NCBI GenBank assembly: GCA_907163375.1
Contig: CAJQUW010011090.1
Coordinates: 104,501 to 168,500 of the forward strand
Direction: 5' to 3'
DNA: 64,000 nt
Source: Prostheceraeus crozeri
Lineage: Eukaryota > Platyhelminthes > Polycladida > Euryleptidae
Part shown: piece after piece, positions 1 to 10,988 of the stretch
Layout: the number at the start of each line of letters is the position of its first letter
How positions within the stretch are numbered: position 1 is the stretch's first letter
Made by a program: the position numbers and the translations under genes
The notes under the pieces: generated by a model
The model's database searches: none
What the model was told of the DNA's origin: nothing
The model's input: only the letters and a program-made list of their open reading frames with translations

Positions 1-2
1 AT

Positions 3-782
3 GGCTTTACTGAAACAAGTGTTCATAGGAAGAAAGCCTATGCAGGAACAATCCTTAACTTCAACAGCAATCACCCAGTCATCCACAAGAGGAATTGTAT
101 TCGTACTTTATTTCAGAGAACAATAACTCACTGCAATACTGAGGAGAATAAAAACAATGAAATTAAATTTCTTTTCCAACTTTTCCAAAATAACAATTAT
201 TCAAAGCAATTCATTGAAAGAACTTGGTCACAAATGAAAGAACAATTAAAACAAAACAATGAAGTCCAACAAACCACAACAATAGAAGAACAAGAACAAA
301 GAAAACAAACTTATTACACACTACCATACATTAATGGTATTTCTGAAACATTGAGCCGTATGTTTCAAAAGCACGATATAAAGATCGCCCACAAACCAAC
401 AACTACATTGAAAAATCAGCTCTTTAAACCAAAGAAATTAAAATCTGATTTAGAACGAAGAAACGTCATTTACCAAATTGATTGCTCCAACTGTCAACAA
501 AAATACATTGGACAAACTAGAAAACAGCTATCAACAAGAGTTCATGAACATCGACTAGCAGTAAGGAGGATTGATCAGCGTTCACAAATATCAACTCATT
601 GCGTTGAAGAAGACCATGCATTTGATTGGAGTAGTGCAAAAACCATCAACTCATGTGAACATAGATATGGTCGTGAATTCATGGAAGCTTGGTACTCCTC
701 AGACCACTCCATCAATAGACATATAGAACTTGATAACATCTATGTAAACTTTCGCCAAGCTATGTCATCACGAAATTTTTAA
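3..782 (+). CDS. Penelope-like RT/GIY-YIG protein, 3' part (copy A)
   Basis: The frame is open from the window edge and begins inside the thumb region just after the reverse transcriptase core. It keeps the linker, the zinc-binding GIY-YIG domain (VIYQIDCSNC, YIGQTRKQL, then H and E residues downstream) and the normal stop. It is partial only because the window begins here. Confidence 0.9.
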   Translation, partial: GFTETSVHRKKAYAGTILNFNSNHPVIHKRNCIRTLFQRTITHCNTEENKNNEIKFLFQLFQNNNYSKQFIERTWSQMKEQLKQNNEVQQTTTIEEQEQRKQTYYTLPYINGISETLSRMFQKHDIKIAHKPTTTLKNQLFKPKKLKSDLERRNVIYQIDCSNCQQKYIGQTRKQLSTRVHEHRLAVRRIDQRSQISTHCVEEDHAFDWSSAKTINSCEHRYGREFMEAWYSSDHSINRHIELDNIYVNFRQAMSSRNF

Positions 783-916
783 AATTTTATACTCATGTCT
801 CCCGATGTAATTTCCCTTTTCCACCTGACGACGAGCTGAAGCAACAGCCTGAAAATTTGTGGTTAATAATATCTTATTCCTGAAGACATCTTTTTGTTAA
901 ATCAATCATACTCGGG

Positions 917-1156
917 ATGCAAATTTTCAAATTAATTCGTAATCAATATGAACCGACTGTCCTTTCATTTGCTAGAAAATGGGAGAAATTTGAACATCGA
1001 ATAATAACAACAAAACAACAGCTTCATTTCCTTCATGATTGTAAAAGATCTGATATTCTTCCACGTTCAATTCAGTATAAACCTCCAGTACCTTCACGTC
1101 TTGGTTTCGAAATAGCAAAGAGTAATGGGAAACAAATGATGAAAGTTTTATTTTAA
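917..1156 (+). CDS. N-terminal open frame of the Penelope-like element (copy B)
   Basis: This 79-codon frame starts at the first ATG after the unit junction. It ends in a TAA that lies in the same frame as the reverse transcriptase frame downstream, and the 18 codons between that TAA and the next listed frame are open. It therefore looks like the N-terminus of the element's single protein, cut off by a stop that every copy carries. The protein is basic and lacks a domain I can name. Read-through, internal initiation or a defective founder are all possible. Confidence 0.6.
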   Translation: MQIFKLIRNQYEPTVLSFARKWEKFEHRIITTKQQLHFLHDCKRSDILPRSIQYKPPVPSRLGFEIAKSNGKQMMKVLF

Positions 1157-1210
1157 GATGCCCATCGTTGTTTAGATCGCTTTACCAGTCATGCAGAAGA
1201 ATTCCGAAGT

Positions 1211-3292
1211 TTGTGTGAATCCTCTTTAACTCGAATTCTTTTTTCTCAATTGAAATCAGCAATTTCCACAACAAGCAAATATGCAGAAGAAAAGAAGAGA
1301 CAACAGATGGTAATAAAGCTAAAGAAATTGAAGCCTGATTCTGACAAAGACGTTTTCAACGAAAAGAAGGTAGTCAATCTTTCCAGTAGAAACTTATCCG
1401 AGAGCGAAGTCGCTGTTTTGAACAAAGGTTTGAAATTTAATATAAAAGATTCTGATCCTCTCAAATTTATGGCTGAAACTGAGTTTATCATGGCTGTCAA
1501 TGATTTGAAACCAGAAGATAAAAGCACCATTAGAAGTTATCTCACTAGTCAGATGAAGAAACACAACAGACATTCCACATTCTCACGTGAGGAACAAAAG
1601 GCACTCAAATCTTTGAAGTCTGATTCTTCAATTATAATTCTTCTGGCAGATAAAGGAGGATCCACAGCCATTCTAGACCGAAGTCAATATGATGATAAAA
1701 TGATTGAAATCCTTTCAGACTCAACCAGTTACTGTGAAGTTATGAATGATCCAACTACAACTCAAATCAGGAAAATGGAAAAGTATCTACTGACATTAAA
1801 GAAGAAAAAAGTTATTTCTGCTGAAGATTACAAATTTATATCTCCAAAGGAAACCACGATAGCTGAAATTTATGGACTTCCCAAGCTCCACAAGGAAAAC
1901 TATCCACTTCGCCCAGTTGTTTCCCTTGTTGATTCGCCTACATATTATTTGGCCAAATGGCTTTTCAAGAAATTGAAAGATTTAGCTTCTCACTCATCCT
2001 TTTCAATTAACAATTCGCAAGAATTTTTGAGCAAATTGAAGTGCACTTCTGTTGCAGAAGATGAATTGATGGTTAGCTTTGATGTCATATCCTTATACCC
2101 CTCAATCCAATTAGATTTGGCAAAATCATGTGTAACAGAATTCCTTTCTATTCATCCTCACTCCTTATCTAATACTGTTTTGTTAGAACTGATATCTCTG
2201 TGCCTCAACATTTATTTTTCATTTAAGAACCGATTCTTCGAACAAAAGAAAGGTACGCCTATGGGATCACCTATTTCAGGTTTACTTGCTGAATTAGTTA
2301 TGCAAAAGTTAGAAAACATTGCCATTTCCAAGTTACAACCCAAATTTTGGTTGCGCTACGTCGACGACACTTTTGTTATCATGAAACGAAATGACTTGAA
2401 TGACATGCTCTTAACACTTAATTCAATCTTTCCCGGAATCAAATTTACTCATGAAGTTGAAAGAAATGGAGAACTGGCATTCCTCGACATCTTGGTCAAA
2501 AGAAATAGTGATGGCTTTACTGAAACAAGTGTTCATAGGAAGAAAGCCTATGCAGGAACAATCCTTAACTTCAACAGCAATCACCCAGTCATCCACAAGA
2601 GGAATTGTATTCGTACTTTATTTCAGAGAACAATAACTCACTGCAATACTGAGGAGAATAAAAACAATGAAATTAAATTTCTTTTCCAACTTTTCCAAAA
2701 TAACAATTATTCAAAGCAATTCATTGAAAGAACTTGGTCACAAATGAAAGAACAATTAAAACAAAACAATGAAGTCCAACAAACCACAACAATAGAAGAA
2801 CAAGAACAAAGAAAACAAACTTATTACACACTACCATACATTAATGGTATTTCTGAAACATTGAGCCGTATGTTTCAAAAGCACGATATAAAGATCGCCC
2901 ACAAACCAACAACTACATTGAAAAATCAGCTCTTTAAACCAAAGAAATTAAAATCTGATTTAGAACGAAGAAACGTCATTTACCAAATTGATTGCTCCAA
3001 CTGTCAACAAAAATACATTGGACAAACTAGAAAACAGCTATCAACAAGAGTTCATGAACATCGACTAGCAGTAAGGAGGATTGATCAGCGTTCACAAATA
3101 TCAACTCATTGCGTTGAAGAAGACCATGCATTTGATTGGAGTAGTGCAAAAACCATCAACTCATGTGAACATAGATATGGTCGTGAATTCATGGAAGCTT
3201 GGTACTCCTCAGACCACTCCATCAATAGACATATAGAACTTGATAACATCTATGTAAACTTTCGCCAAGCTATGTCATCACGAAATTTTTAA
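1211..3292 (+). CDS. Penelope-like reverse transcriptase with GIY-YIG endonuclease (copy B)
   Basis: The protein copies element RNA into DNA at a nick made by its own nuclease. Visible in order (residues counted from 1211): YGLPKLHK and RPVVS at about 220-240, motif A SFDVISLYPSI near 290, motif B GTPMGSPISGLLAELV near 350, motif C RYVDD near 381, then a Lys/Gln-rich linker and GIY-YIG at about 588-690 with CSNC and histidine ligands. The frame is open upstream to the TAA at 1154-1156; position 1211 is a TTG and the first in-frame ATG is at 1307, so the true start is uncertain. Length of about 700 residues fits the family. Confidence 0.93.
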   Translation: MCESSLTRILFSQLKSAISTTSKYAEEKKRQQMVIKLKKLKPDSDKDVFNEKKVVNLSSRNLSESEVAVLNKGLKFNIKDSDPLKFMAETEFIMAVNDLKPEDKSTIRSYLTSQMKKHNRHSTFSREEQKALKSLKSDSSIIILLADKGGSTAILDRSQYDDKMIEILSDSTSYCEVMNDPTTTQIRKMEKYLLTLKKKKVISAEDYKFISPKETTIAEIYGLPKLHKENYPLRPVVSLVDSPTYYLAKWLFKKLKDLASHSSFSINNSQEFLSKLKCTSVAEDELMVSFDVISLYPSIQLDLAKSCVTEFLSIHPHSLSNTVLLELISLCLNIYFSFKNRFFEQKKGTPMGSPISGLLAELVMQKLENIAISKLQPKFWLRYVDDTFVIMKRNDLNDMLLTLNSIFPGIKFTHEVERNGELAFLDILVKRNSDGFTETSVHRKKAYAGTILNFNSNHPVIHKRNCIRTLFQRTITHCNTEENKNNEIKFLFQLFQNNNYSKQFIERTWSQMKEQLKQNNEVQQTTTIEEQEQRKQTYYTLPYINGISETLSRMFQKHDIKIAHKPTTTLKNQLFKPKKLKSDLERRNVIYQIDCSNCQQKYIGQTRKQLSTRVHEHRLAVRRIDQRSQISTHCVEEDHAFDWSSAKTINSCEHRYGREFMEAWYSSDHSINRHIELDNIYVNFRQAMSSRNF

Positions 3293-3426
3293 AATTTTAT
3301 ACTCATGTCTCCCGATGTAATTTCCCTTTTCCACCTGACGACGAGCTGAAGCAACAGCCTGAAAATTTGTGGTTAATAATATCTTATTCCTGAAGACATC
3401 TTTTTGTTAAATCAATCATACTCGGG
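3293..3426 (+). other. Junction region between two element copies
   Basis: This 134-bp non-coding stretch follows the stop of one copy and runs into the first ATG of the next. It includes CTGACGA, a GCTG/CAGC stem with an AAGCAA loop, and GAAA (3331-3375), which resembles part of a hammerhead ribozyme core. Penelope-like elements are known to carry hammerhead ribozymes near such junctions. I could not fit all three stems, so this is only a candidate. The same block lies at 783-916, 5803-5936 and 8311-8444. Confidence 0.35.
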
Positions 3427-3666
3427 ATGCAAATTTTCAAATTAATTCGTAATCAATATGAACCGACTGTCCTTTCATTTGCTAGAAAATGGGAGAAATT
3501 TGAACATCGAATAATAACAACAAAACAACAGCTTCATTTCCTTCATGATTGTAAAAGATCTGATATTCTTCCACGTTCAATTCAGTATAAACCTCCAGTA
3601 CCTTCACGTCTTGGTTTCGAAATAGCAAAGAGTAATGGGAAACAAATGATGAAAGTTTTATTTTAA
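3427..3666 (+). CDS. N-terminal open frame (copy C)
   Basis: Same 79 codons as in copy B, ending in the same stop. No difference was seen. Confidence 0.55.
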   Translation: MQIFKLIRNQYEPTVLSFARKWEKFEHRIITTKQQLHFLHDCKRSDILPRSIQYKPPVPSRLGFEIAKSNGKQMMKVLF

Positions 3667-3720
3667 GATGCCCATCGTTGTTTAGATCGCTTTACCAGTC
3701 ATGCAGAAGAATTCCGAAGT

Positions 3721-5802
3721 TTGTGTGAATCCTCTTTAACTCGAATTCTTTTTTCTCAATTGAAATCAGCAATTTCCACAACAAGCAAATATGCAGAAGA
3801 AAAGAAGAGACAACAGATGGTAATAAAGCTAAAGAAATTGAAGCCTGATTCTGACAAAGACGTTTTCAACGAAAAGAAGGTAGTCAATCTTTCCAGTAGA
3901 AACTTATCCGAGAGCGAAGTCGCTGTTTTGAACAAAGGTTTGAAATTTAATATAAAAGATTCTGATCCTCTCAAATTTATGGCTGAAACTGAGTTTATCA
4001 TGGCTGTCAATGATTTGAAACCAGAAGATAAAAGCACCATTAGAAGTTATCTCACTAGTCAGATGAAGAAACACAACAGACATTCCACATTCTCACGTGA
4101 GGAACAAAAGGCACTCAAATCTTTGAAGTCTGATTCTTCAATTATAATTCTTCTGGCAGATAAAGGAGGATCCACAGCCATTCTAGACCGAAGTCAATAT
4201 GATGATAAAATGATTGAAATCCTTTCAGACTCAACCAGTTACTGTGAAGTTATGAATGATCCAACTACAACTCAAATCAGGAAAATGGAAAAGTATCTAC
4301 TGACATTAAAGAAGAAAAAAGTTATTTCTGCTGAAGATTACAAATTTATATCTCCAAAGGAAACCACGATAGCTGAAATTTATGGACTTCCCAAGCTCCA
4401 CAAGGAAAACTATCCACTTCGCCCAGTTGTTTCCCTTGTTGATTCGCCTACATATTATTTGGCCAAATGGCTTTTCAAGAAATTGAAAGATTTAGCTTCT
4501 CACTCATCCTTTTCAATTAACAATTCGCAAGAATTTTTGAGCAAATTGAAGTGCACTTCTGTTGCAGAAGATGAATTGATGGTTAGCTTTGATGTCATAT
4601 CCTTATACCCCTCAATCCAATTAGATTTGGCAAAATCATGTGTAACAGAATTCCTTTCTATTCATCCTCACTCCTTATCTAATACTGTTTTGTTAGAACT
4701 GATATCTCTGTGCCTCAACATTTATTTTTCATTTAAGAACCGATTCTTCGAACAAAAGAAAGGTACGCCTATGGGATCACCTATTTCAGGTTTACTTGCT
4801 GAATTAGTTATGCAAAAGTTAGAAAACATTGCCATTTCCAAGTTACAACCCAAATTTTGGTTGCGCTACGTCGACGACACTTTTGTTATCATGAAACGAA
4901 ATGACTTGAATGACATGCTCTTAACACTTAATTCAATCTTTCCCGGAATCAAATTTACTCATGAAGTTGAAAGAAATGGAGAACTGGCATTCCTCGACAT
5001 CTTGGTCAAAAGAAATAGTGATGGCTTTACTGAAACAAGTGTTCATAGGAAGAAAGCCTATGCAGGAACAATCCTTAACTTCAACAGCAATCACCCAGTC
5101 ATCCACAAGAGGAATTGTATTCGTACTTTATTTCAGAGAACAATAACTCACTGCAATACTGAGGAGAATAAAAACAATGAAATTAAATTTCTTTTCCAAC
5201 TTTTCCAAAATAACAATTATTCAAAGCAATTCATTGAAAGAACTTGGTCACAAATGAAAGAACAATTAAAACAAAACAATGAAGTCCAACAAACCACAAC
5301 AATAGAAGAACAAGAACAAAGAAAACAAACTTATTACACACTACCATACATTAATGGTATTTCTGAAACATTGAGCCGTATGTTTCAAAAGCACGATATA
5401 AAGATCGCCCACAAACCAACAACTACATTGAAAAATCAGCTCTTTAAACCAAAGAAATTAAAATCTGATTTAGAACGAAGAAACGTCATTTACCAAATTG
5501 ATTGCTCCAACTGTCAACAAAAATACATTGGACAAACTAGAAAACAGCTATCAACAAGAGTTCATGAACATCGACTAGCAGTAAGGAGGATTGATCAGCG
5601 TTCACAAATATCAACTCATTGCGTTGAAGAAGACCATGCATTTGATTGGAGTAGTGCAAAAACCATCAACTCATGTGAACATAGATATGGTCGTGAATTC
5701 ATGGAAGCTTGGTACTCCTCAGACCACTCCATCAATAGACATATAGAACTTGATAACATCTATGTAAACTTTCGCCAAGCTATGTCATCACGAAATTTTT
5801 AA
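3721..5802 (+). CDS. Penelope-like RT/GIY-YIG protein (copy C)
   Basis: Identical in protein sequence to copy B, with all reverse transcriptase motifs (A, B, RYVDD) and the GIY-YIG domain whole. The identity over the full unit means that B and C separated very recently, or that the assembly repeated one unit. Confidence 0.92.
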   Translation: MCESSLTRILFSQLKSAISTTSKYAEEKKRQQMVIKLKKLKPDSDKDVFNEKKVVNLSSRNLSESEVAVLNKGLKFNIKDSDPLKFMAETEFIMAVNDLKPEDKSTIRSYLTSQMKKHNRHSTFSREEQKALKSLKSDSSIIILLADKGGSTAILDRSQYDDKMIEILSDSTSYCEVMNDPTTTQIRKMEKYLLTLKKKKVISAEDYKFISPKETTIAEIYGLPKLHKENYPLRPVVSLVDSPTYYLAKWLFKKLKDLASHSSFSINNSQEFLSKLKCTSVAEDELMVSFDVISLYPSIQLDLAKSCVTEFLSIHPHSLSNTVLLELISLCLNIYFSFKNRFFEQKKGTPMGSPISGLLAELVMQKLENIAISKLQPKFWLRYVDDTFVIMKRNDLNDMLLTLNSIFPGIKFTHEVERNGELAFLDILVKRNSDGFTETSVHRKKAYAGTILNFNSNHPVIHKRNCIRTLFQRTITHCNTEENKNNEIKFLFQLFQNNNYSKQFIERTWSQMKEQLKQNNEVQQTTTIEEQEQRKQTYYTLPYINGISETLSRMFQKHDIKIAHKPTTTLKNQLFKPKKLKSDLERRNVIYQIDCSNCQQKYIGQTRKQLSTRVHEHRLAVRRIDQRSQISTHCVEEDHAFDWSSAKTINSCEHRYGREFMEAWYSSDHSINRHIELDNIYVNFRQAMSSRNF

Positions 5803-5936
5803 AATTTTATACTCATGTCTCCCGATGTAATTTCCCTTTTCCACCTGACGACGAGCTGAAGCAACAGCCTGAAAATTTGTGGTTAATAATATCTTATTCC
5901 TGAAGACATCTTTTTGTTAAATCAATCATACTCGGG

Positions 5937-6176
5937 ATGCAAATTTTCAAATTAATTCGTAATCAATATGAACCGACTGTCCTTTCATTTGCTAGAAAAT
6001 GGGAGAAATTTGAACATCGAATAATAACAACAAAACAACAGCTTCATTTCCTTCATGATTGTAAAAGATCTGATATTCTTCCACGTTCAATTCAGTATAA
6101 ACCTCCAGTACCTTCACGTCTTGGTTTCGAAATAGCAAAGAGTAATGGGAAACAAATGATGAAAGTTTTATTTTAA
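5937..6176 (+). CDS. N-terminal open frame (copy D)
   Basis: Same 79 codons as in the other copies, again closed by the shared TAA. Confidence 0.55.
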   Translation: MQIFKLIRNQYEPTVLSFARKWEKFEHRIITTKQQLHFLHDCKRSDILPRSIQYKPPVPSRLGFEIAKSNGKQMMKVLF

Positions 6177-6230
6177 GATGCCCATCGTTGTTTAGATCGC
6201 TTTACCAGTCATGCAGAAGAATTCCGAAGT

Positions 6231-8310
6231 TTGTGTGAATCCTCTTTAACTCGAATTCTTTTTTCTCAATTGAAATCAGCAATTTCCACAACAAGCAAAT
6301 ATGCAGAAGAAAAGAAGAGACAACAGATGGTAATAAAGCTAAAGAAATTGAAGCCTGATTCTGACAAAGACGTTTTCAACGAAAAGAAGGTAGTCAATCT
6401 TTCCAGTAGAAACTTATCCGAGAGCGAAGTCGCTGTTTTGAACAAAGGTTTGAAATTTAATATAAAAGATTCTGATCCTCTCAAATTTATGGCTGAAACT
6501 GAGTTTATCATGGCTGTCAATGATTTGAAACCAGAAGATAAAAGCACCATTAGAAGTTATCTCACTAGTCAGATGAAGAAACACAACAGACATTCCACAT
6601 TCTCACGTGAGGAACAAAAGGCACTCAAATCTTTGAAGTCTGATTCTTCAATTATAATTCTTCTGGCAGATAAAGGAGGATCCACAGCCATTCTAGACCG
6701 AAGTCAATATGATGATAAAATGATTGAAATCCTTTCAGACTCAACCAGTTACTGTGAAGTTATGAATGATCCAACTACAACTCAAATCAGGAAAATGGAA
6801 AAGTATCTACTGACATTAAAGAAGAAAAAAGTTATTTCTGCTGAAGATTACAAATTTATATCTCCAAAGGAAACCACGATAGCTGAAATTTATGGACTTC
6901 CCAAGCTCCACAAGGAAAACTATCCACTTCGCCCAGTTGTTTCCCTTGTTGATTCGCCTACATATTATTTGGCCAAATGGCTTTTCAAGAAATTGAAAGA
7001 TTTAGCTTCTCACTCATCTTTTTCAATTAACAATTCGCAAGAATTTTTGAGCAAATTGAAGTGCACTTCTGTTGCAGAAGATGAATTGATGGTTAGCTTT
7101 GATGTCATATCCTTATACCCCTCAATCCAATTAGATTTGGCAAAATCATGTGTAACAGAATTCCTTTCTATTCATCCTCACTCCTTATCTAATACTGTTT
7201 TGTTAGAACTGATATCTCTGTGCCCCAACATTTATTTTTCATTTAAGAACCGATTCTTCGAACAAAAGAAAGGTACGCCTATGGGATCACCTATTTCAGG
7301 TTTACTTGCTGAATTAGTTATGCAAAAGTTAGAACATTGCCATTTCCAAGTTACAACCCAAATTTTGGTTGCGCTACGTCGACGACACTTTTGTTATCAT
7401 GAAACGAAATGACTTGAATGACATGCTCTTAACACTTAATTCAATCTTTCCCGGAATCAAATTTACTCATGAAGTTGAAAGAAATGGAGAACTGGCATTC
7501 CTCGACATCTTGGTCAAAAGAAATAGTGATGGCTTTACTGAAACAAGTGTTCATAGGAAGAAAGCCTATGCAGGAACAATCCTTAACTTCAACAGCAATC
7601 ACCCAGTCATCCACAAGAGGAATTGTATTCGTACTTTATTTCAGAGAACAATAACTCACTGCAATACTGAGGAGAATAAAAACAATGAAATTAAATTTCT
7701 TTTCCAACTTTTCCAAAATAACAATTATCCAAAGCAATTCATTGAAAGAACTTGGTCACAAATGAAAGAACAATTAAAACAAAACAATGAAGTCCAACAA
7801 ACCACAACAATAGAAGAACAAGAACAAAGAAAACAAACTTATTACACACTACCATACATTAATGGTATTTCTGAAACATTGAGCCGTATGTTTCAAAAGC
7901 ACGATATAAAGATCGCCCACAAACCAACAACTACATTGAAAAATCAGCTCTTTAAACCAAAGAAATTAAAATCTGATTTAGAACGAAGAAACGTCATTTA
8001 CCAAATTGATTGCTCCAACTGTCAACAAAAATACATTGGACAAACTAGAAAACAGCTATCAACAAGAGTTCATGAACATCGACTAGCAGTAAGGAGGATT
8101 GATCAGCGTTCACAAATATCAACTCATTGCGTTGAAGAAGACCATGCATTTGATTGGAGTAGTGCAAAAACCATCAACTCATGTGAACATAGATATGGTC
8201 GTGAATTCATGGAAGCTTGGTACTCCTCAGACCACTCCATCAATAGACATATAGAACTTGATAACATCTATGTAAACTTTCGCCAAGCTATGTCATCACG
8301 AAATTTTTAA
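6231..8310 (+). pseudogene. Penelope-like RT/GIY-YIG gene with a frameshift (copy D)
   Basis: The frame runs normally through motif B. Two A residues are then missing near 7331-7335 compared with copies B and C, so translation ends at 7412. The rest, including RYVDD and the nuclease domain, stays open in another frame from 7369 to 8310. A Leu-to-Pro change (SLCPNIY) lies just before motif B. Copy D shares a Ser-to-Pro change (NNYPKQ) and a silent C-to-T change near 7019 with copies E and F, which groups D-E-F apart from A-B-C. Confidence 0.88.
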
Positions 8311-8444
8311 AATTTTATACTCATGTCTCCCGATGTAATTTCCCTTTTCCACCTGACGACGAGCTGAAGCAACAGCCTGAAAATTTGTGGTTAATAATAT
8401 CTTATTCCTGAAGACATCTTTTTGTTAAATCAATCATACTCGGG

Positions 8445-8684
8445 ATGCAAATTTTCAAATTAATTCGTAATCAATATGAACCGACTGTCCTTTCATTTGC
8501 TAGAAAATGGGAGAAATTTGAACATCGAATAATAACAACAAAACAACAGCTTCATTTCCTTCATGATTGTAAAAGATCTGATATTCTTCCACGTTCAATT
8601 CAGTATAAACCTCCAGTACCTTCACGTCTTGGTTTCGAAATAGCAAAGAGTAATGGGAAACAAATGATGAAAGTTTTATTTTAA
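8445..8684 (+). CDS. N-terminal open frame (copy E)
   Basis: Same 79 codons and same stop as in the other copies. Confidence 0.55.
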   Translation: MQIFKLIRNQYEPTVLSFARKWEKFEHRIITTKQQLHFLHDCKRSDILPRSIQYKPPVPSRLGFEIAKSNGKQMMKVLF

Positions 8685-8738
8685 GATGCCCATCGTTGTT
8701 TAGATCGCTTTACCAGTCATGCAGAAGAATTCCGAAGT

Positions 8739-10934
8739 TTGTGTGAATCCTCTTTAACTCGAATTCTTTTTTCTCAATTGAAATCAGCAATTTCCACAAC
8801 AAGCAAATATGCAGAAGAAAAGAAGAGACAACAGATGGTAATAAAGCTAAAGAAATTGAAGCCTGATTCTGACAAAGACGTTTTCAACGAAAAGAAGGTA
8901 GTCAATCTTTCCAGTAGAAACTTATCCGAGAGCGAAGTCGCTGTTTTGAACAAAGGTTTGAAATTTAATATAAAAGATTCTGATCCTCTCAAATTTATGG
9001 CTGAAACTGAGTTTATCATGGCTGTCAATGATTTGAAACCAGAAGATAAAAGCACCATTAGAAGTTATCTCACTAGTCAGATGAAGAAACACAACAGACA
9101 TTCCACATTCTCACGTGAGGAACAAAAGGCACTCAAATCTTTGAAGTCTGATTCTTCAATTATAATTCTTCTGGCAGATAAAGGAGGATCCACAGCCATT
9201 CTAGACCGAAGTCAATATGATGATAAAATGATTGAAATCCTTTCAGACTCAACCAGTTACTGTGAAGTTATGAATGATCCAACTACAACTCAAATCAGGA
9301 AAATGGAAAAGTATCTACTGACATTAAAGAAGAAAAAAGTTATTTCTGCTGAAGATTACAAATTTATATCTCCAAAGGAAACCACGATAGCTGAAATTTA
9401 TGGACTTCCCAAGCTCCACAAGGAAAACTATCCACTTCGCCCAGTTGTTTCCCTTGTTGATTCGCCTACATATTATTTGGCCAAATGGCTTTTCAAGAAA
9501 TTGAAAGATTTAGCTTCTCACTCATCTTTTTCAATTAACAATTCGCAAGAATTTTTGAGCAAATTGAAGTGCACTTCTGTTGCAGAAGATGAATTGATGG
9601 TTAGCTTTGATGTCATATCCTTATACCCCTCAATCCAATTAGATTTGGCAAAATCATGTGTAACAGAATTCCTTTCTATTCATCCTCACTCCTTATCTAA
9701 TACTGTTTTGTTAGAACTGATATCTCTGTGCCTCAACATTTATTTTTCATTTAAGAACCGATTCTTCGAACGAAAGAAAGGTACGCCTATGGGATCACCT
9801 ATTTCAGGTTTACTTGCTGAATTAGTTATGCAAAAGTTAGAAAACATTGCCATTTCCAAGTTACAACCCAAATTTTGGTTGCGCTACGTCGACGACACTT
9901 TTGTTATCATGAAACGAAATGACTTGAATGACATGCTCTTAACACTTAATTCAATCTTTCCCGGAATCAAATTTACTCATGAAGTTGAAAGAAATGGAGA
10001 ACTGGCATTCCTCGACATCTTGGTCAAAAGAAATAGTGATGGCTTTACTGAAACAAGTGTTCATAGGAAGAAAGCCTATGCAGGAACAATCCTTAACTTC
10101 AACAGCAATCACCCAGTCATCCACAAGAGGAATTGTATTCGTACTTTATTTCAGAGAACAATAACTCACTGCAATACTGAGGAGAATAAAAACAATGAAA
10201 TTAAATTTCTTTTCCAACTTTTCCAAAATAACAATTATCCAAAGCAATTCATTGAAAGAACTTGGTCACAAATGAAAGAACAATTAAAACAAAACAATGA
10301 AGTCCAACAAACCACAACAATAGAAGAACAAGAACAAAGAAAACAAACTTATTACACACTACCATACATTAATGGTATTTCTGAAACATTGAGCCGTATG
10401 TTTCAAAAGCACGATATAAAGATCGCCCACAAACCAACAACTACATTGAAAAATCAGCTCTTTAAACCAAAGAAATTAAAATCTGATTTAGAACGAAGAA
10501 ACGTCATTTACCAAATTGATTGCTCCAACTGTCAACAAAAATACATTGGACAAACTAGAAAACAGCTATCAACAAGAGTTCATGAACATCGACTAGCAGT
10601 AAGGAGGATTGATCAGCGTTCACAAATATCAACTCATTGCGTTGAAGAAGACCATGCATTTGATTGGAGTAGTGCAAAAACCATCAACTCATGTGAACAT
10701 AGATATGGTCGTGAATTCATGGAAGCTTGGTACTCCTCAGACCACTCCATCAATAGACATATAGAACTTGATAACATCTATGTAAACTTACGCCAAGCTA
10801 TGTATTTCCTTCATGATTGTAAAAGATCTGATATTCTTCCACGTTCAATTCAGTATAAACCTCCAGTACCTTCACGTCTTGGTTTCGAAATAGCAAAGAG
10901 TAATGGGAAACAAATGATGAAAGTTTTATTTTAA
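8739..10934 (+). CDS. Penelope-like RT/GIY-YIG protein with altered C-terminus (copy E into F)
   Basis: The copy is open through all reverse transcriptase and GIY-YIG motifs. A 260-bp deletion with a junction at 10803/10804 removes the normal stop, the junction region and the first part of the next unit. As a result the nuclease domain runs in frame into the second half of the 79-codon frame of copy F, giving 731 residues. Two substitutions are visible: Gln to Arg before motif B (FFERKKGTP) and Phe to Leu just ahead of the junction. No microhomology is seen at the junction. Confidence 0.88.
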   Translation: MCESSLTRILFSQLKSAISTTSKYAEEKKRQQMVIKLKKLKPDSDKDVFNEKKVVNLSSRNLSESEVAVLNKGLKFNIKDSDPLKFMAETEFIMAVNDLKPEDKSTIRSYLTSQMKKHNRHSTFSREEQKALKSLKSDSSIIILLADKGGSTAILDRSQYDDKMIEILSDSTSYCEVMNDPTTTQIRKMEKYLLTLKKKKVISAEDYKFISPKETTIAEIYGLPKLHKENYPLRPVVSLVDSPTYYLAKWLFKKLKDLASHSSFSINNSQEFLSKLKCTSVAEDELMVSFDVISLYPSIQLDLAKSCVTEFLSIHPHSLSNTVLLELISLCLNIYFSFKNRFFERKKGTPMGSPISGLLAELVMQKLENIAISKLQPKFWLRYVDDTFVIMKRNDLNDMLLTLNSIFPGIKFTHEVERNGELAFLDILVKRNSDGFTETSVHRKKAYAGTILNFNSNHPVIHKRNCIRTLFQRTITHCNTEENKNNEIKFLFQLFQNNNYPKQFIERTWSQMKEQLKQNNEVQQTTTIEEQEQRKQTYYTLPYINGISETLSRMFQKHDIKIAHKPTTTLKNQLFKPKKLKSDLERRNVIYQIDCSNCQQKYIGQTRKQLSTRVHEHRLAVRRIDQRSQISTHCVEEDHAFDWSSAKTINSCEHRYGREFMEAWYSSDHSINRHIELDNIYVNLRQAMYFLHDCKRSDILPRSIQYKPPVPSRLGFEIAKSNGKQMMKVLF

Positions 10935-10988
10935 GATGCCCATCGTTGTTTAGATCGCTTTACCAGTCATGCAGAAGAATTCCGAAGT

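Noticed and set aside
1246-1530. Minus-strand frames of 94 codons in each retroelement copy
   Set aside because: They lie antisense to the reverse transcriptase frame, recur only because the unit recurs, and show no domain.
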